A DNA stretch of 49,017 nucleotides from Helicobacter muridarum (GTDB lineage: Bacteria > Campylobacterota > Campylobacteria > Campylobacterales > Helicobacteraceae). A program made the position numbers and the translations under genes. Below the pieces are notes generated by a model, which saw only the letters and a program-made list of their open reading frames with translations, did not search any database and was not told the origin of the DNA. This document shows positions 25,389 to 34,339 of the stretch, piece by piece; the stretch's first letter is position 1; every line of letters begins with the position of its first letter. The stretch spans positions 1-49,017 of the forward strand of contig NZ_JRPD02000014.1 in assembly GCF_000765805.2 (NCBI RefSeq), given 5' to 3'.

Positions 25389-26615
25389 TTAAACTAATAG
25401 AATCTTAGGTTTTTTATCTAAAACTTCAAATGCTGGCAGTATATTGCCTTCTAATAATTCTAAGCTAGCTCCGCCACCAGTTGAGACAAAACTCATATTT
25501 TCTCTTTGTCCAGCCTTATCGATTGCATCAGTAGTATCCCCGCCGCCTATAAAGCTAAATGCATAGGTATTTGCTAGAGTATGCGCTAGGTTAAATGTTC
25601 CTCGTGAGAATTGATTTATTTCATAGACTCCAAGCGGACCATTCCATATTACTGTTTGGCATGATGTTATAACTTGAGTGAAAAGCTTCACGCTAGCGGG
25701 TCCAATATCTGCTGCTATAAGATTTTCTGGAATATCTTGGGAAGGTGTGATATGTATTTGTTTTGGTAGTTCTATACTGTCGGTGCTAACAATATCAACG
25801 GGTAGATAAATTTTTACATTTTTTTTCCTTGCAACTTTCATGATTCTAATTGCATCGTTAATTAGGTCTGCTTCTATAAGGCTTTTTTGCATATTATAAC
25901 CTAATGCCATAAGAAAGGTATTGCTCATAGCACCGCCTATAATGATCTTATCTACAACATCAAGCACTTTTTGCAATAAGCCAAGCTTTGAGCTAACCTT
26001 GCTTCCCCCAACAATAAGCAAAAGAGGGCGCAATGGATTGTTTATAACTTTGGCAAAGTTATCAATTTCTTTCTTAAGCAATATTCCAGCTACTTTTTGT
26101 GGCACAAATTCTGCAATTCCATATGTGCTAGCATGAGCTCTATGGCTAGTTCCAAAGGCATCATTTACATAAACATCGCATAGACTAGCTAATTTCTTGC
26201 TAAGTTCTTTGTCGTTTTTTGTTTCCCCTTCATAGAACCTAATATTCTCTAGGAGTATAACTTGATGAGTGTTCATATCTTGCTGTCGTTTAGCTGATTC
26301 AATATTTTCAGCAAAAAATACTTCTCTATTAAGCAATCTTTCAAATCTTTTTATTACATGTTTAAGTGAAAAATTTGGATTCCTGCCTTTTGGTCTGCCA
26401 AGATGACTAACTAGTACAATACTTTTAGCTTGATTGTCTATACAGTAATTAATCGTAGGTAATGCCTCTCGTATCCTAGTATCATCGCTAATGTTAAAAT
26501 CCTTATCCATAGGGACATTAAAGTCCACACGGATAAGAACATTCTTATATTTAATATCTATATCTCTTATACTACTTGACTCTTGCATAAGGGATATACT
26601 AGCGACTTTTGACAT
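25389..26615 (-). CDS. pgk: Phosphoglycerate kinase
   Basis: Transfers phosphate from 1,3-bisphosphoglycerate to ADP. VLIRVDFNVPMD near the N-terminus, VLVSHLGRPKG, the nucleotide-binding LLIVGGSKVSSKLG and the C-terminal SFIGGGDTTDAIDKAG followed by FVSTGGGASLELLEG are all present. 408 residues. GAGGAG lies just upstream of the ATG at 26615. It is probably transcribed with the HU gene upstream. Confidence 0.96.
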   Translation of the reverse strand: MSKVASISLMQESSSIRDIDIKYKNVLIRVDFNVPMDKDFNISDDTRIREALPTINYCIDNQAKSIVLVSHLGRPKGRNPNFSLKHVIKRFERLLNREVFFAENIESAKRQQDMNTHQVILLENIRFYEGETKNDKELSKKLASLCDVYVNDAFGTSHRAHASTYGIAEFVPQKVAGILLKKEIDNFAKVINNPLRPLLLIVGGSKVSSKLGLLQKVLDVVDKIIIGGAMSNTFLMALGYNMQKSLIEADLINDAIRIMKVARKKNVKIYLPVDIVSTDSIELPKQIHITPSQDIPENLIAADIGPASVKLFTQVITSCQTVIWNGPLGVYEINQFSRGTFNLAHTLANTYAFSFIGGGDTTDAIDKAGQRENMSFVSTGGGASLELLEGNILPAFEVLDKKPKILLV

Positions 26616-26751
26616 ATTCGCTCCTCTCTAAATGTTATTTATGTAAATTGAAACTCAATTTTATCATCAAAGAATTCAATTCGATGAATAAAAGCAAATA
26701 TGCAATTTGGAAATTGTTACAATATAATATTTTTCCAAGAAATATTTATTT

Positions 26752-27039
26752 TTATGCCTTGATTTTTGCTATTTCGTCTTTTAGTGCTTTGCCTGGTTTA
26801 AATTTTGGAACCCATTTATCATCAGTTTTATATGTCCTATCACTACCTGGAACTTTACCTTCTTTGCCTTTTTGCAGGGCGTTCTCAAATTTCCCAAACC
26901 CTACTAATTCAACTGTATCATTTGCTTTTAATGCAGATTCTACAGCCTTTACAAAAGAGTCTAATGCTCTTTCTGCTTCTTTCTTTTCTTTATATCCTCC
27001 AATTTCCTTTATAGTTGCAATAAATTCACTTTTATTCAT
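26752..27039 (-). CDS. hup: DNA-binding protein HU
   Basis: Histone-like nucleoid protein of 95 residues. MNKSEFIATIKE, VELVGFGKFE and a beta-arm around GKVPGSDRTYKTDDK identify the HU/IHF family. The arm has PGSDRTYKTDDKWVPKF where most HU proteins have a shorter NPxTG tip, a Helicobacter-type feature as I recall. AAGGAG precedes the start. It lies 136 bases upstream of pgk and is divergent from gap. Confidence 0.93.
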   Translation of the reverse strand: MNKSEFIATIKEIGGYKEKKEAERALDSFVKAVESALKANDTVELVGFGKFENALQKGKEGKVPGSDRTYKTDDKWVPKFKPGKALKDEIAKIKA

Positions 27040-27180
27040 AAAAAACTCCTTAATTAAGAATATTTAAATATCCCTTCTACACACTAAGTAAGCTAGCTTG
27101 GAAGAAACTAAGCAATTCTATTTTTTTTTCGATTTAAAATCAAGCGGTTTTTATGTGAAAGTGCAAAAATCCCAACTTTC

Positions 27181-27189
27181 TGATACAAT
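27181..27189 (+). promoter_or_regulatory. Extended -10 promoter for gap
   Basis: TGATACAAT, one change from TGnTATAAT, 33 bases before the gap ATG. Confidence 0.5.
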
Positions 27190-27221
27190 TTCAAGCAAAT
27201 AATATCACTAAGGATAGGTTA

Positions 27222-28208
27222 ATGAGTATAAAATTGGCAATCAATGGGACAGGTAGAATTGGACTTTGTGCTGCTAGAATTATCTCAAAGATGAGTGATG
27301 TCGAATTAGTAGCTATGAATAGCACAGCAGATGTTGATACGTTAGTGCATCTTTTGCGATATGACTCTGTTCATGGCTCTTTTGACGTTATAAAAAAGGA
27401 TTCTAATACATTATCATTTGGAAATAGTAAGAATGTAAGAATTCTAGGAGATAGGGATCCATTAAAGCTAGACTTTGGTGAGGCTACTTGTGTGATTGAG
27501 TGCACAGGTAAATTTAATTCTCTAGAAAAGGCTAGAGCACATATTAATGGAAATGTAAAAAAAGTAATTATCTCTGCACCTGCTGATAATGTGCCTACAT
27601 TTGTTTATGGAGTTAATCATACTCAATATGATAACCAAAGTGTAATATCTAATGCCTCTTGCACTACAAATTGCCTTGCTCCCATAGTAAAACTTATTGA
27701 TGAGAGTTTTGGTATAGAAGATGGATTGATGACAACCATTCACAGCTATACCAATGATCAAAATCTTCTTGATGTGAAGCATAAAGATTTGCGTAGAGCA
27801 AGAGCTGCAGGATTAAATATGATTCCAACTAGCACGGGTGCTGCAAAAGCAATAGGTTTGGTATTGCCACATTTAAGCGGCAAGCTAAATGGTATTGCTG
27901 TGCGCGTTCCTACACCAGATGTAAGCTTAGTGGACATTAGTATAAATCTAAAGCAATCTGTTAGCAGGGAAATTATAAATGAAGTCTTTTATAAGGCTCA
28001 AGATTCTACAATGAAGGGTATTATTCTTGTTGATGATGAAAAAAGAGTATCGAGTGATTTTATTGGTTCCACATTTAGCGCGATTATTGTTCCAGATAAA
28101 ACAATTGTAACGAGTGATAGACATGCTAAAATTATTGCTTGGTATGACAATGAAATAGGGTATACCCAAAGACTTATAGATATGACATTATTTATTAATA
28201 GGTATTAG
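27222..28208 (+). CDS. gap: Glyceraldehyde-3-phosphate dehydrogenase
   Basis: Oxidises glyceraldehyde-3-phosphate with NAD(P). INGTGRIGL is the dinucleotide-binding start; catalytic Cys147 sits in [33 protein letters not shown] and [11 protein letters not shown] complete the family set. 328 residues. AAGGATAGG precedes the ATG. It is divergent from HU-pgk. Confidence 0.95.
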   Translation: MSIKLAINGTGRIGLCAARIISKMSDVELVAMNSTADVDTLVHLLRYDSVHGSFDVIKKDSNTLSFGNSKNVRILGDRDPLKLDFGEATCVIECTGKFNSLEKARAHINGNVKKVIISAPADNVPTFVYGVNHTQYDNQSVISNASCTTNCLAPIVKLIDESFGIEDGLMTTIHSYTNDQNLLDVKHKDLRRARAAGLNMIPTSTGAAKAIGLVLPHLSGKLNGIAVRVPTPDVSLVDISINLKQSVSREIINEVFYKAQDSTMKGIILVDDEKRVSSDFIGSTFSAIIVPDKTIVTSDRHAKIIAWYDNEIGYTQRLIDMTLFINRY

Positions 28209-28657
28209 TTATTTTATTAATCATTTGTATTCTTATAATTATCTTCTATTTACAATCATTATAAATGATTTTATAGATTGTTTTGATTGGTTTTTAGAAA
28301 TAGTTGGCATATATTATTGTTATATACTTTATAAAAATCCTATTTTAATATTTATTTGATTTATATAAATAATGTCGGAGGCAATTAGCAATAAATCACT
28401 AAGTAATTAATTTTTCTTTGGAGAGGTTATACAAAAGGTCTACATAAGTTGACACTATATTGCAATATTATATGATTTTGTTATTGTATAAATTGAATTA
28501 ATGTATTATTTTATTGTATTTTTTAGATTATTTGAGATTATATGAATGTTGTTTTAATAATAAGCATGTGCCTATAATACAAATTATAGCACTTGCTAAA
28601 ATGTTTTATATTTAATTTGCTTATCCAAAACTTACAATCGTGCAGAAATTATATTTA
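28209..28657. other. Convergent intergenic region, gap / fldA
   Basis: 449 bases, strongly AT-rich. A weak hairpin (AATCATT, loop ATA, AATGATT at 28254-28270) follows gap and could stop transcription, but no T-run follows directly. I see no gene or RNA otherwise. Confidence 0.5.
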
Positions 28658-29149
28658 TTAGAATCCAGAAGATTTAAGCTGTTTTGCCCAAGCGTCCAAT
28701 CTTTCTTCTGTTTTGTCATCTTGGTTGATTTCATCAATAGCTAAACCTACAAATTTTCCATTTTCCACACCTTTTGAAGAGTCAAATTCATAACCGTCAG
28801 TTGAAGTAGCACCTACTATATTTGCTCCTTTTGCTGCATTTTTGAGATGATATAAAGCATCGCAAAATGTTTCGCTATAACCATCAGAATCGCCTAGTCC
28901 TAGTAATGCAACATTTTTGCCTGCAAAGCTTGTTCCAGATAACGAATCTGCAAAGCTTTCCCAATCACTTTGCAATTCTCCATCTCCCCATGTAGAGCTA
29001 GCCAGTATAATATTATTATATTTTGCAATATCATCTGGTGATGCACTAGCTACATCGACTAAATCAGCTCCCCCTAATTTGCTAGCTAATCTCTCACATA
29101 CATCTGTTGTAGTGCCGTTATCACTTCCAAAAAATATTCCAATACTCAT
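28658..29149 (-). CDS. fldA: Flavodoxin
   Basis: FMN electron carrier that in Helicobacter accepts electrons from pyruvate:ferredoxin oxidoreductase, whose genes lie at 36.6-39.8 kb. GIFFGSDNGTTTDV forms the phosphate loop; SSTWGDGELQSDWESF and the LLGLGDSDGYSETFCDAL block flank the flavin. 163 residues. AAGGAAA precedes the ATG. Confidence 0.95.
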   Translation of the reverse strand: MSIGIFFGSDNGTTTDVCERLASKLGGADLVDVASASPDDIAKYNNIILASSTWGDGELQSDWESFADSLSGTSFAGKNVALLGLGDSDGYSETFCDALYHLKNAAKGANIVGATSTDGYEFDSSKGVENGKFVGLAIDEINQDDKTEERLDAWAKQLKSSGF

Positions 29150-29246
29150 TAGTTTTCCTTTTTATTGCTATATAAATCACAAATCTCAAGATGATTTGTC
29201 TATGTTTAAAAGGATACTATATTTTACCTAACTACACCTTACATTT

Positions 29247-29255
29247 TGCTATACT
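29247..29255 (+). promoter_or_regulatory. Extended -10 for the class V aminotransferase
   Basis: TGCTATACT, 30 bases before the ATG at 29285. It covers the TTG at 29246, which excludes that codon as the start. Confidence 0.5.
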
Positions 29256-29284
29256 TCGCCCAAATATTTTTTCAAGGGGAAAAA

Positions 29285-30433
29285 ATGAAATTACAAAGTA
29301 ATCTTATTAATAGATTTGCTACTCCATTGCTTTTTACACCAGGTCCTACACCATGTCCAGAGTTTATTCGTATTGCTATGTCGCAGCCTACACTTCATCA
29401 TAGAACTAAGGAATTTGAATCAATATTTGCTAGTGTTAGAGAATCTCTTATACGTTTATTGGGTATGTCAGATGTTTTGATGTTAGCAAGTAGTGGGACT
29501 GGTGCTATGGAGGCATGTATAGATGTTCTATCTTCTAAGAAGATCTTAACCATTAATAGCGGTAAATTTGGTGAGAGGTTTGGCTCTATTGGCAGGGCAT
29601 TGCAAAGAGAAGTTATTGAGATAAGCAATGAATGGGATACTCCTGTATCGTTAAATGAAGTTATAAATGCCATGAAACAACATAATAATATTGAGTGTGT
29701 TTGCCTGCAAATTTGCGAATCATCTGGGGGTGTTGCACATCCTTATAATGATATTTTTCATTTTATCAAAGAGAACTATCCAAATGTTTTTACTATAGCT
29801 GATGGTATTACTGCTGTTGGTGTAGAAGAGATTGATGTATCGCATATAGATGCTTTGATTGGAGGAAGTCAAAAGGCTTTTATGTTGCCGCCCGGTCTTG
29901 CTGTAATAGGATTAAGTGATTTTGCAATTAATTTTATTCAATCTAATCCTAATGGATATTATTTTAATCTTTCTAAAGAATTGAAGTATCAACAAAAAAA
30001 TACTACAGCATATACTGCAGCGACTTCTATCATTATGGGATTAAAGGCATACTTTGATATGCTTGATTCCAAAGAGTTATCAATTAAGGATATTTATAGC
30101 TACACAGAGATTCTTGCTAATGCTGTATCTAAGTCTATGTGTTCAATTGGCTTAAAGATTTATCCAAAAACTCCTGCAAAAAGTATGACTGTTGTGCAAT
30201 CTGAATATGCTAAAGAGATCATAGCCACACTTAAGTCGCAATACAATATAAATGTAGCAAACGGTCAAGATCATTTGAAAGATAAGATATTTAGAATTAA
30301 TCAAATGGGATATGTCCCACTCCATGAAGTAGCATTTGTTGTTAATGCTATTGAGTTAAGCCTTAGCACGCTTGGTTTGAGGGACTTTGATTCCACTGCC
30401 AATAGAGTGTTTTTCGAATCAATTGCTATATAA
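29285..30433 (+). CDS. Class V aminotransferase (alanine-glyoxylate / serine-pyruvate type)
   Basis: PLP-dependent aminotransferase. The start is ATG at 29285 with AAGGGG eight bases upstream. LLFTPGPTPCP at the N-terminus, a SSGTGAMEA phosphate-binding loop, DGITAVGVEEIDV and the PLP-lysine motif GGSQKAFMLPPGLA are characteristic. 382 residues. It could be a phosphoserine or serine-glyoxylate enzyme; I cannot assign the substrate. It is monocistronic as far as can be seen, divergent from fldA. Confidence 0.82.
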   Translation: MKLQSNLINRFATPLLFTPGPTPCPEFIRIAMSQPTLHHRTKEFESIFASVRESLIRLLGMSDVLMLASSGTGAMEACIDVLSSKKILTINSGKFGERFGSIGRALQREVIEISNEWDTPVSLNEVINAMKQHNNIECVCLQICESSGGVAHPYNDIFHFIKENYPNVFTIADGITAVGVEEIDVSHIDALIGGSQKAFMLPPGLAVIGLSDFAINFIQSNPNGYYFNLSKELKYQQKNTTAYTAATSIIMGLKAYFDMLDSKELSIKDIYSYTEILANAVSKSMCSIGLKIYPKTPAKSMTVVQSEYAKEIIATLKSQYNINVANGQDHLKDKIFRINQMGYVPLHEVAFVVNAIELSLSTLGLRDFDSTANRVFFESIAI

Positions 30434-30550
30434 CATAACATTTTGCGATTTAATTTGTTTGTTTTATAACAAAGCTTTATTTGCTATCTACATAAACACT
30501 AAAATTGGCATTAGAAATTAATCAACTAACTATGCAACTATATTTTAGTC

Positions 30551-31888
30551 TTAATCATTTTGCTTTTCTAGCTCTGTTTGATTGGGAATGTTGATTGCTA
30601 CTATCATGCAACAAAATAAGAAAAACATGATGTATATAAAATATCCATATTCAGATAAGCCTAGATTAGTTCCAAAAAATGTACCACCAGTTTTAAACCA
30701 TAAAGCCACACTAGGCACAGTTCCACCAAAGCATGCGACAGCAATAGCATATGGAAATCCAGTTCCCAATGCCCTTATTTTTTCAGGAAATAGCGTAGCT
30801 TTAGCAATACCTGCAATGGAAGTATAAAATCCAGAGATAATTAATCCTATTGCTATAAAAATAAATGCTAGAATAGCACTATTAATGTTTCCTTTGGGAC
30901 CGCTTTCAATTATTCCGCTCATTAATGGAAATACGGCAATAAATCCTATGCTACTAAACAGTGCAAGCATCTTTTTTACTCCTATTTTATCACCAATCAT
31001 TCCCATAAAAGGCTGTATAATCATACCAAATCCTAAGGCAAGAATGGTAATCATATATACAGTATTGCTATCAAAGCCAGCACTTTTATCTAAAAATGTC
31101 CTCATATATGCTGTGAAGTTGTAATAACACATACTTCCTGCAGCAGTTAGTCCAAACACCAATATGCAATATTTTCTATATTTCCATAAAGTCTTCAAAG
31201 AACCTTTCTCTTTATCTTCTTTGTGTAACTCTTTTGCACTTTCGTGCATATTTGTTCTCATAAATAGTGAACCAATGGCTAGTATTCCTGCTAGTAAAAA
31301 TAGATAACGCCATGATGATTCTCTCATCGATTCTTCACCGAAGTATCCTAATGCAATCCAAACGCATGCAATAGCAATTAATTGTGCTGCAATTAATGTT
31401 ACATATTGGAATGATGAGAAGAATCCTCTACTACCCTTTAGTGCTATTTCAGATATATATGTAGCAACTAAGCCTCCTTCACCGCCAACAGAGAGTCCTT
31501 GAATCATGCGAGCCGCTAAGAGTATAATCACAGCCCATATTCCAATACTTTCTTTAGTAGGGGTAAAAGCTATTATGAAATTACCTAAAGACATGAGCAA
31601 AATAGCATACACCATAGTCTTTTGCCTACCAATTTTATCAGCCCATGAACCAAATATATAACTACCGATAGGACGCATAAAGAATCCTATTGAGAACACA
31701 GCATATGTTTGCATTAGTCTTATTGTTTCATCTGAAGAGTCAAAGAATAGATGATTGAAATATGGTGCTAAAGCTATATAGATATAAAAATCAAACCATT
31801 CTACAAAATTCCCTGAGCTGGCCGCTAGAATGGATCGAATCCTCTGTCCTTTAGTTAGATTGCTGTGTGATGTTGAGTTATATTTCAT
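30551..31888 (-). CDS. MHS-family metabolite:H+ symporter (KgtP/ProP-like)
   Basis: Major-facilitator protein of 445 residues with 12 predicted membrane helices. SGNFVEWFDFYIYIALAPYF in helix 1, RPIGSYIFGSWADKIGRQKTM between helices 2 and 3, and RMIQGLSVGGEGGLVATYISE are hallmarks of the metabolite:H+ symporter group, which carries 2-oxoglutarate, proline/betaine or citrate. Which one cannot be told. AAGG precedes the start. Confidence 0.88.
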   Translation of the reverse strand: MKYNSTSHSNLTKGQRIRSILAASSGNFVEWFDFYIYIALAPYFNHLFFDSSDETIRLMQTYAVFSIGFFMRPIGSYIFGSWADKIGRQKTMVYAILLMSLGNFIIAFTPTKESIGIWAVIILLAARMIQGLSVGGEGGLVATYISEIALKGSRGFFSSFQYVTLIAAQLIAIACVWIALGYFGEESMRESSWRYLFLLAGILAIGSLFMRTNMHESAKELHKEDKEKGSLKTLWKYRKYCILVFGLTAAGSMCYYNFTAYMRTFLDKSAGFDSNTVYMITILALGFGMIIQPFMGMIGDKIGVKKMLALFSSIGFIAVFPLMSGIIESGPKGNINSAILAFIFIAIGLIISGFYTSIAGIAKATLFPEKIRALGTGFPYAIAVACFGGTVPSVALWFKTGGTFFGTNLGLSEYGYFIYIMFFLFCCMIVAINIPNQTELEKQND

Positions 31889-32210
31889 GATTTTCCTTAT
31901 TTAATACATTAGATATTCTTTCTAGTTATAAGCATGGAATAATTTATTGTATTGCTATGATGCTTAATATTACAACTATGATTGTTAATAAAACTAATTA
32001 AAGATATAGCAAATTGATTATTTTACTTTTAAGATTTAGAATCTAACTTGCTTGAAATGTATATTTGGTATTTGGTGTGTATAGCTTTTATATCTCATAT
32101 TTTCTCAACAGGATATAAGTCTATGATGAGATTGATAAAAACACTATATTGTATTGATGATTCTTCACAGCAAAATATGTATGAACAGACATTAGTTATT
32201 TAACTATGAT
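31889..32210. other. Intergenic region upstream of the MHS transporter
   Basis: 322 bases with no gene-like ORF. I found no strong promoter box or hairpin. It carries the leader of the MHS gene and the 3' side of the outer-membrane gene at 32211. Confidence 0.4.
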
Positions 32211-32897
32211 TTAAAGTAGCTTTTCGGTTAGGATTCTAAAACCTAGACTTACAAAGTGATTTTTTCCATAGAAGTTATTTCCATATGTTGAATCTAATTG
32301 CAAAATATCCTTAATAAGCCATGTTCTTAGCCCTATTTGATAAATGACAGGATCAAAGCGCACATAATATACTTCCCCTACAATATACATATTGTTGGAC
32401 ATTAATGCCACTTCCATGCCAATTCCTAACGTCCATATAGAATCTCTAAAGCTTTGGATATTGTATCCCACATTGATATGCCAAATAAATCTAGCATCCA
32501 ATAGTTCTATTGTTGCAGGGATATAAAAGTATATATCATTGCTATGTTCTTTAATATCTAAATAGTTGTATGTATTACCAATTGTTGCTCCAATTCCCCA
32601 ACCTTTTTTACTAGTATCCACAAATAATTTTTTGACTTGAAATTGTAATGAGTTTGTTTTTAGTCCCATCATGCCACCCAGGCTTATTTCTATATCCCAA
32701 AAAAAATTGCATGATGGCAAAGCCCATATTTCGCTTGATTGATATTTATGAGCTTCAATCCATGTTTCTAATTGACATTGGTTTTTGCCTACTATATTGG
32801 CATCATCTGTGTTAAATGGTCTTGCTGCGAAGCTAGATTCTATGTAGATAAAGAAATATAATAAAGAAGTTGGTAAGATTTTATATGATATTCTCAT
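32211..32897 (-). CDS. Predicted outer-membrane beta-barrel protein
   Basis: I prefer the ATG at 32897 (AGGA five bases upstream) over 32933, which has no ribosome site. Signal peptide MRISYKILPTSLLYFFIYIES ends before FAARPF. The mature start ARPFNTDDANIVGK resembles the RP-x-x-TDDA start of a widespread proteobacterial barrel family. The rest is alternating hydrophobic/polar strands with aromatic girdles and no long helix. Function unknown; third in line after gltS and the tolC-like gene, separated by 163 bases from the latter. Confidence 0.65.
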   Translation of the reverse strand: MRISYKILPTSLLYFFIYIESSFAARPFNTDDANIVGKNQCQLETWIEAHKYQSSEIWALPSCNFFWDIEISLGGMMGLKTNSLQFQVKKLFVDTSKKGWGIGATIGNTYNYLDIKEHSNDIYFYIPATIELLDARFIWHINVGYNIQSFRDSIWTLGIGMEVALMSNNMYIVGEVYYVRFDPVIYQIGLRTWLIKDILQLDSTYGNNFYGKNHFVSLGFRILTEKLL

Positions 32898-33060
32898 GAT
32901 TATCCTATTAATATTTGTGATAATTATGCGCATTGTATCAAAAAGTGAAAAGCAATGTTTTTATTTGATTCCAATCAAAACTCTTGACATTAGAAATTAC
33001 TTGTTTTTATTTTAATCATGGCTTTATTGGTAAATCTAATGTTAAATCCCATATATAAGG

Positions 33061-34317
33061 CTAGAATTGCTGATTTTGGAAATGACTAATTTTAGCAATA
33101 TTTGTAGCGATGTCGTATTGTGCATTTACGAGCGCGCTTTTTGCATTAGTTAGGAGCAGTTCTGCATTAAGCAGTTCTATATAGTTGATGATATTTTGCT
33201 GATAACGATTGCTAATTATTCGATAATTTTCTTCGGCTTGGTGCAAGGCTATTCTTGCTAATGATAATTGTTGCTTTGCAACACTAAGGCTATTTATCAG
33301 ATTTGATATTTGAGTGTCAATATCTTTACGTAGGTCTAAATATTGAGCATTTAGTGCTATGGCATTGGCTTTTTGACTTTGACTTTGATAGAAAGTTGTG
33401 TAACTATTTGTTAGATTCCATGTAGCTTGTAGCTGAAATCTTGATTGTTGCGTGAGCGGCAAAGCGGTATTATTTGAGTCTATGAAGAACCAGAATTTCT
33501 GCCCGCTTAGTGATATACTAGGATAGTATTGTGCTTGGGAAATTTTTGTGTCATATAGATTTTGTTGTATTAGTAATGTCATATATCGAAATTGTGGATT
33601 TTTCTGATATATATCTTGCAGCAACTTTTCCTTATCATAATCTATATTTTCTTTAATTTCTATATCCTCTAGGGAATCTAGGCTAAAGCTTCTTCCGCTT
33701 AATTTGTGTAATATGTCTAGATTATGATTTATTGCTAATTGGACCCTTGCTAACTCAATTTTAGCGTTAGCTAAACTCACTTCTATGCTTAGGACTGCGC
33801 TTTTGTCGCTTATTCCCTGTATGTAAAATTGTGTTGTAACATGAAGCTGAATTTCTAATATTTTGATTGATTCTCTAGCAATCTTTAGAGATTCTTTATT
33901 TTGTAGAATCTGAATATATGCTAGCTTTGTGTTAAGGACTATGTCATTTTTATTTGAGTCTAGATTGTTTTCTTGTATTTGAATGTCATTAGCAGACTTC
34001 TTATATAGATATATATCCTGCATTCCACGAAAAAGATTAATTTGAGCGTTAATATTAATTGAGTTTTGTAAGAAAGAGGGGCGATTTTGCGGAGAGTTAA
34101 ATCCAAAAGTATATCCAAATTCTACATTAGGAAAGAACACACTATATATACCTTTGCGATTTAGCTTTGATGATTCTATGAGGTACTTTCGACTTTCTAA
34201 CTGATAATTGTTATTTAAAGACATTTGGATAATATCTTGCATTGTTACAGTGTATCCCATATGTATACACATAATAACATAGCTTGATATAGACGCTAAT
34301 ATCTTATATATGCGCAT
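33061..34317 (-). CDS. TolC-family outer-membrane efflux protein
   Basis: 418 residues: signal peptide (MRIYKILASISSYVIMCIHM), then two helical repeats with VQLAINHNLDILHKLSG and a second half containing FQLQATWNLTNSYTTFYQSQSQKANA and QAEENYRIISNRYQQNIINYIELLNAE, the OEP/TolC pattern. It would form the outer-membrane tunnel of a tripartite pump, but no membrane-fusion protein or RND/ABC/MFS pump gene is adjacent. It lies 22 bases after the GltS-like gene, so the two are co-transcribed. Confidence 0.85.
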   Translation of the reverse strand: MRIYKILASISSYVIMCIHMGYTVTMQDIIQMSLNNNYQLESRKYLIESSKLNRKGIYSVFFPNVEFGYTFGFNSPQNRPSFLQNSININAQINLFRGMQDIYLYKKSANDIQIQENNLDSNKNDIVLNTKLAYIQILQNKESLKIARESIKILEIQLHVTTQFYIQGISDKSAVLSIEVSLANAKIELARVQLAINHNLDILHKLSGRSFSLDSLEDIEIKENIDYDKEKLLQDIYQKNPQFRYMTLLIQQNLYDTKISQAQYYPSISLSGQKFWFFIDSNNTALPLTQQSRFQLQATWNLTNSYTTFYQSQSQKANAIALNAQYLDLRKDIDTQISNLINSLSVAKQQLSLARIALHQAEENYRIISNRYQQNIINYIELLNAELLLTNAKSALVNAQYDIATNIAKISHFQNQQF

Positions 34318-34339
34318 GAGAAACCTTAGTTTTAACCTC

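Noticed and set aside
29246-29284. Extended start (TTG) of the class V aminotransferase
   Set aside because: The TTG is covered by the -10 box, whereas the ATG at 29285 has AAGGGG upstream and begins the conserved protein.
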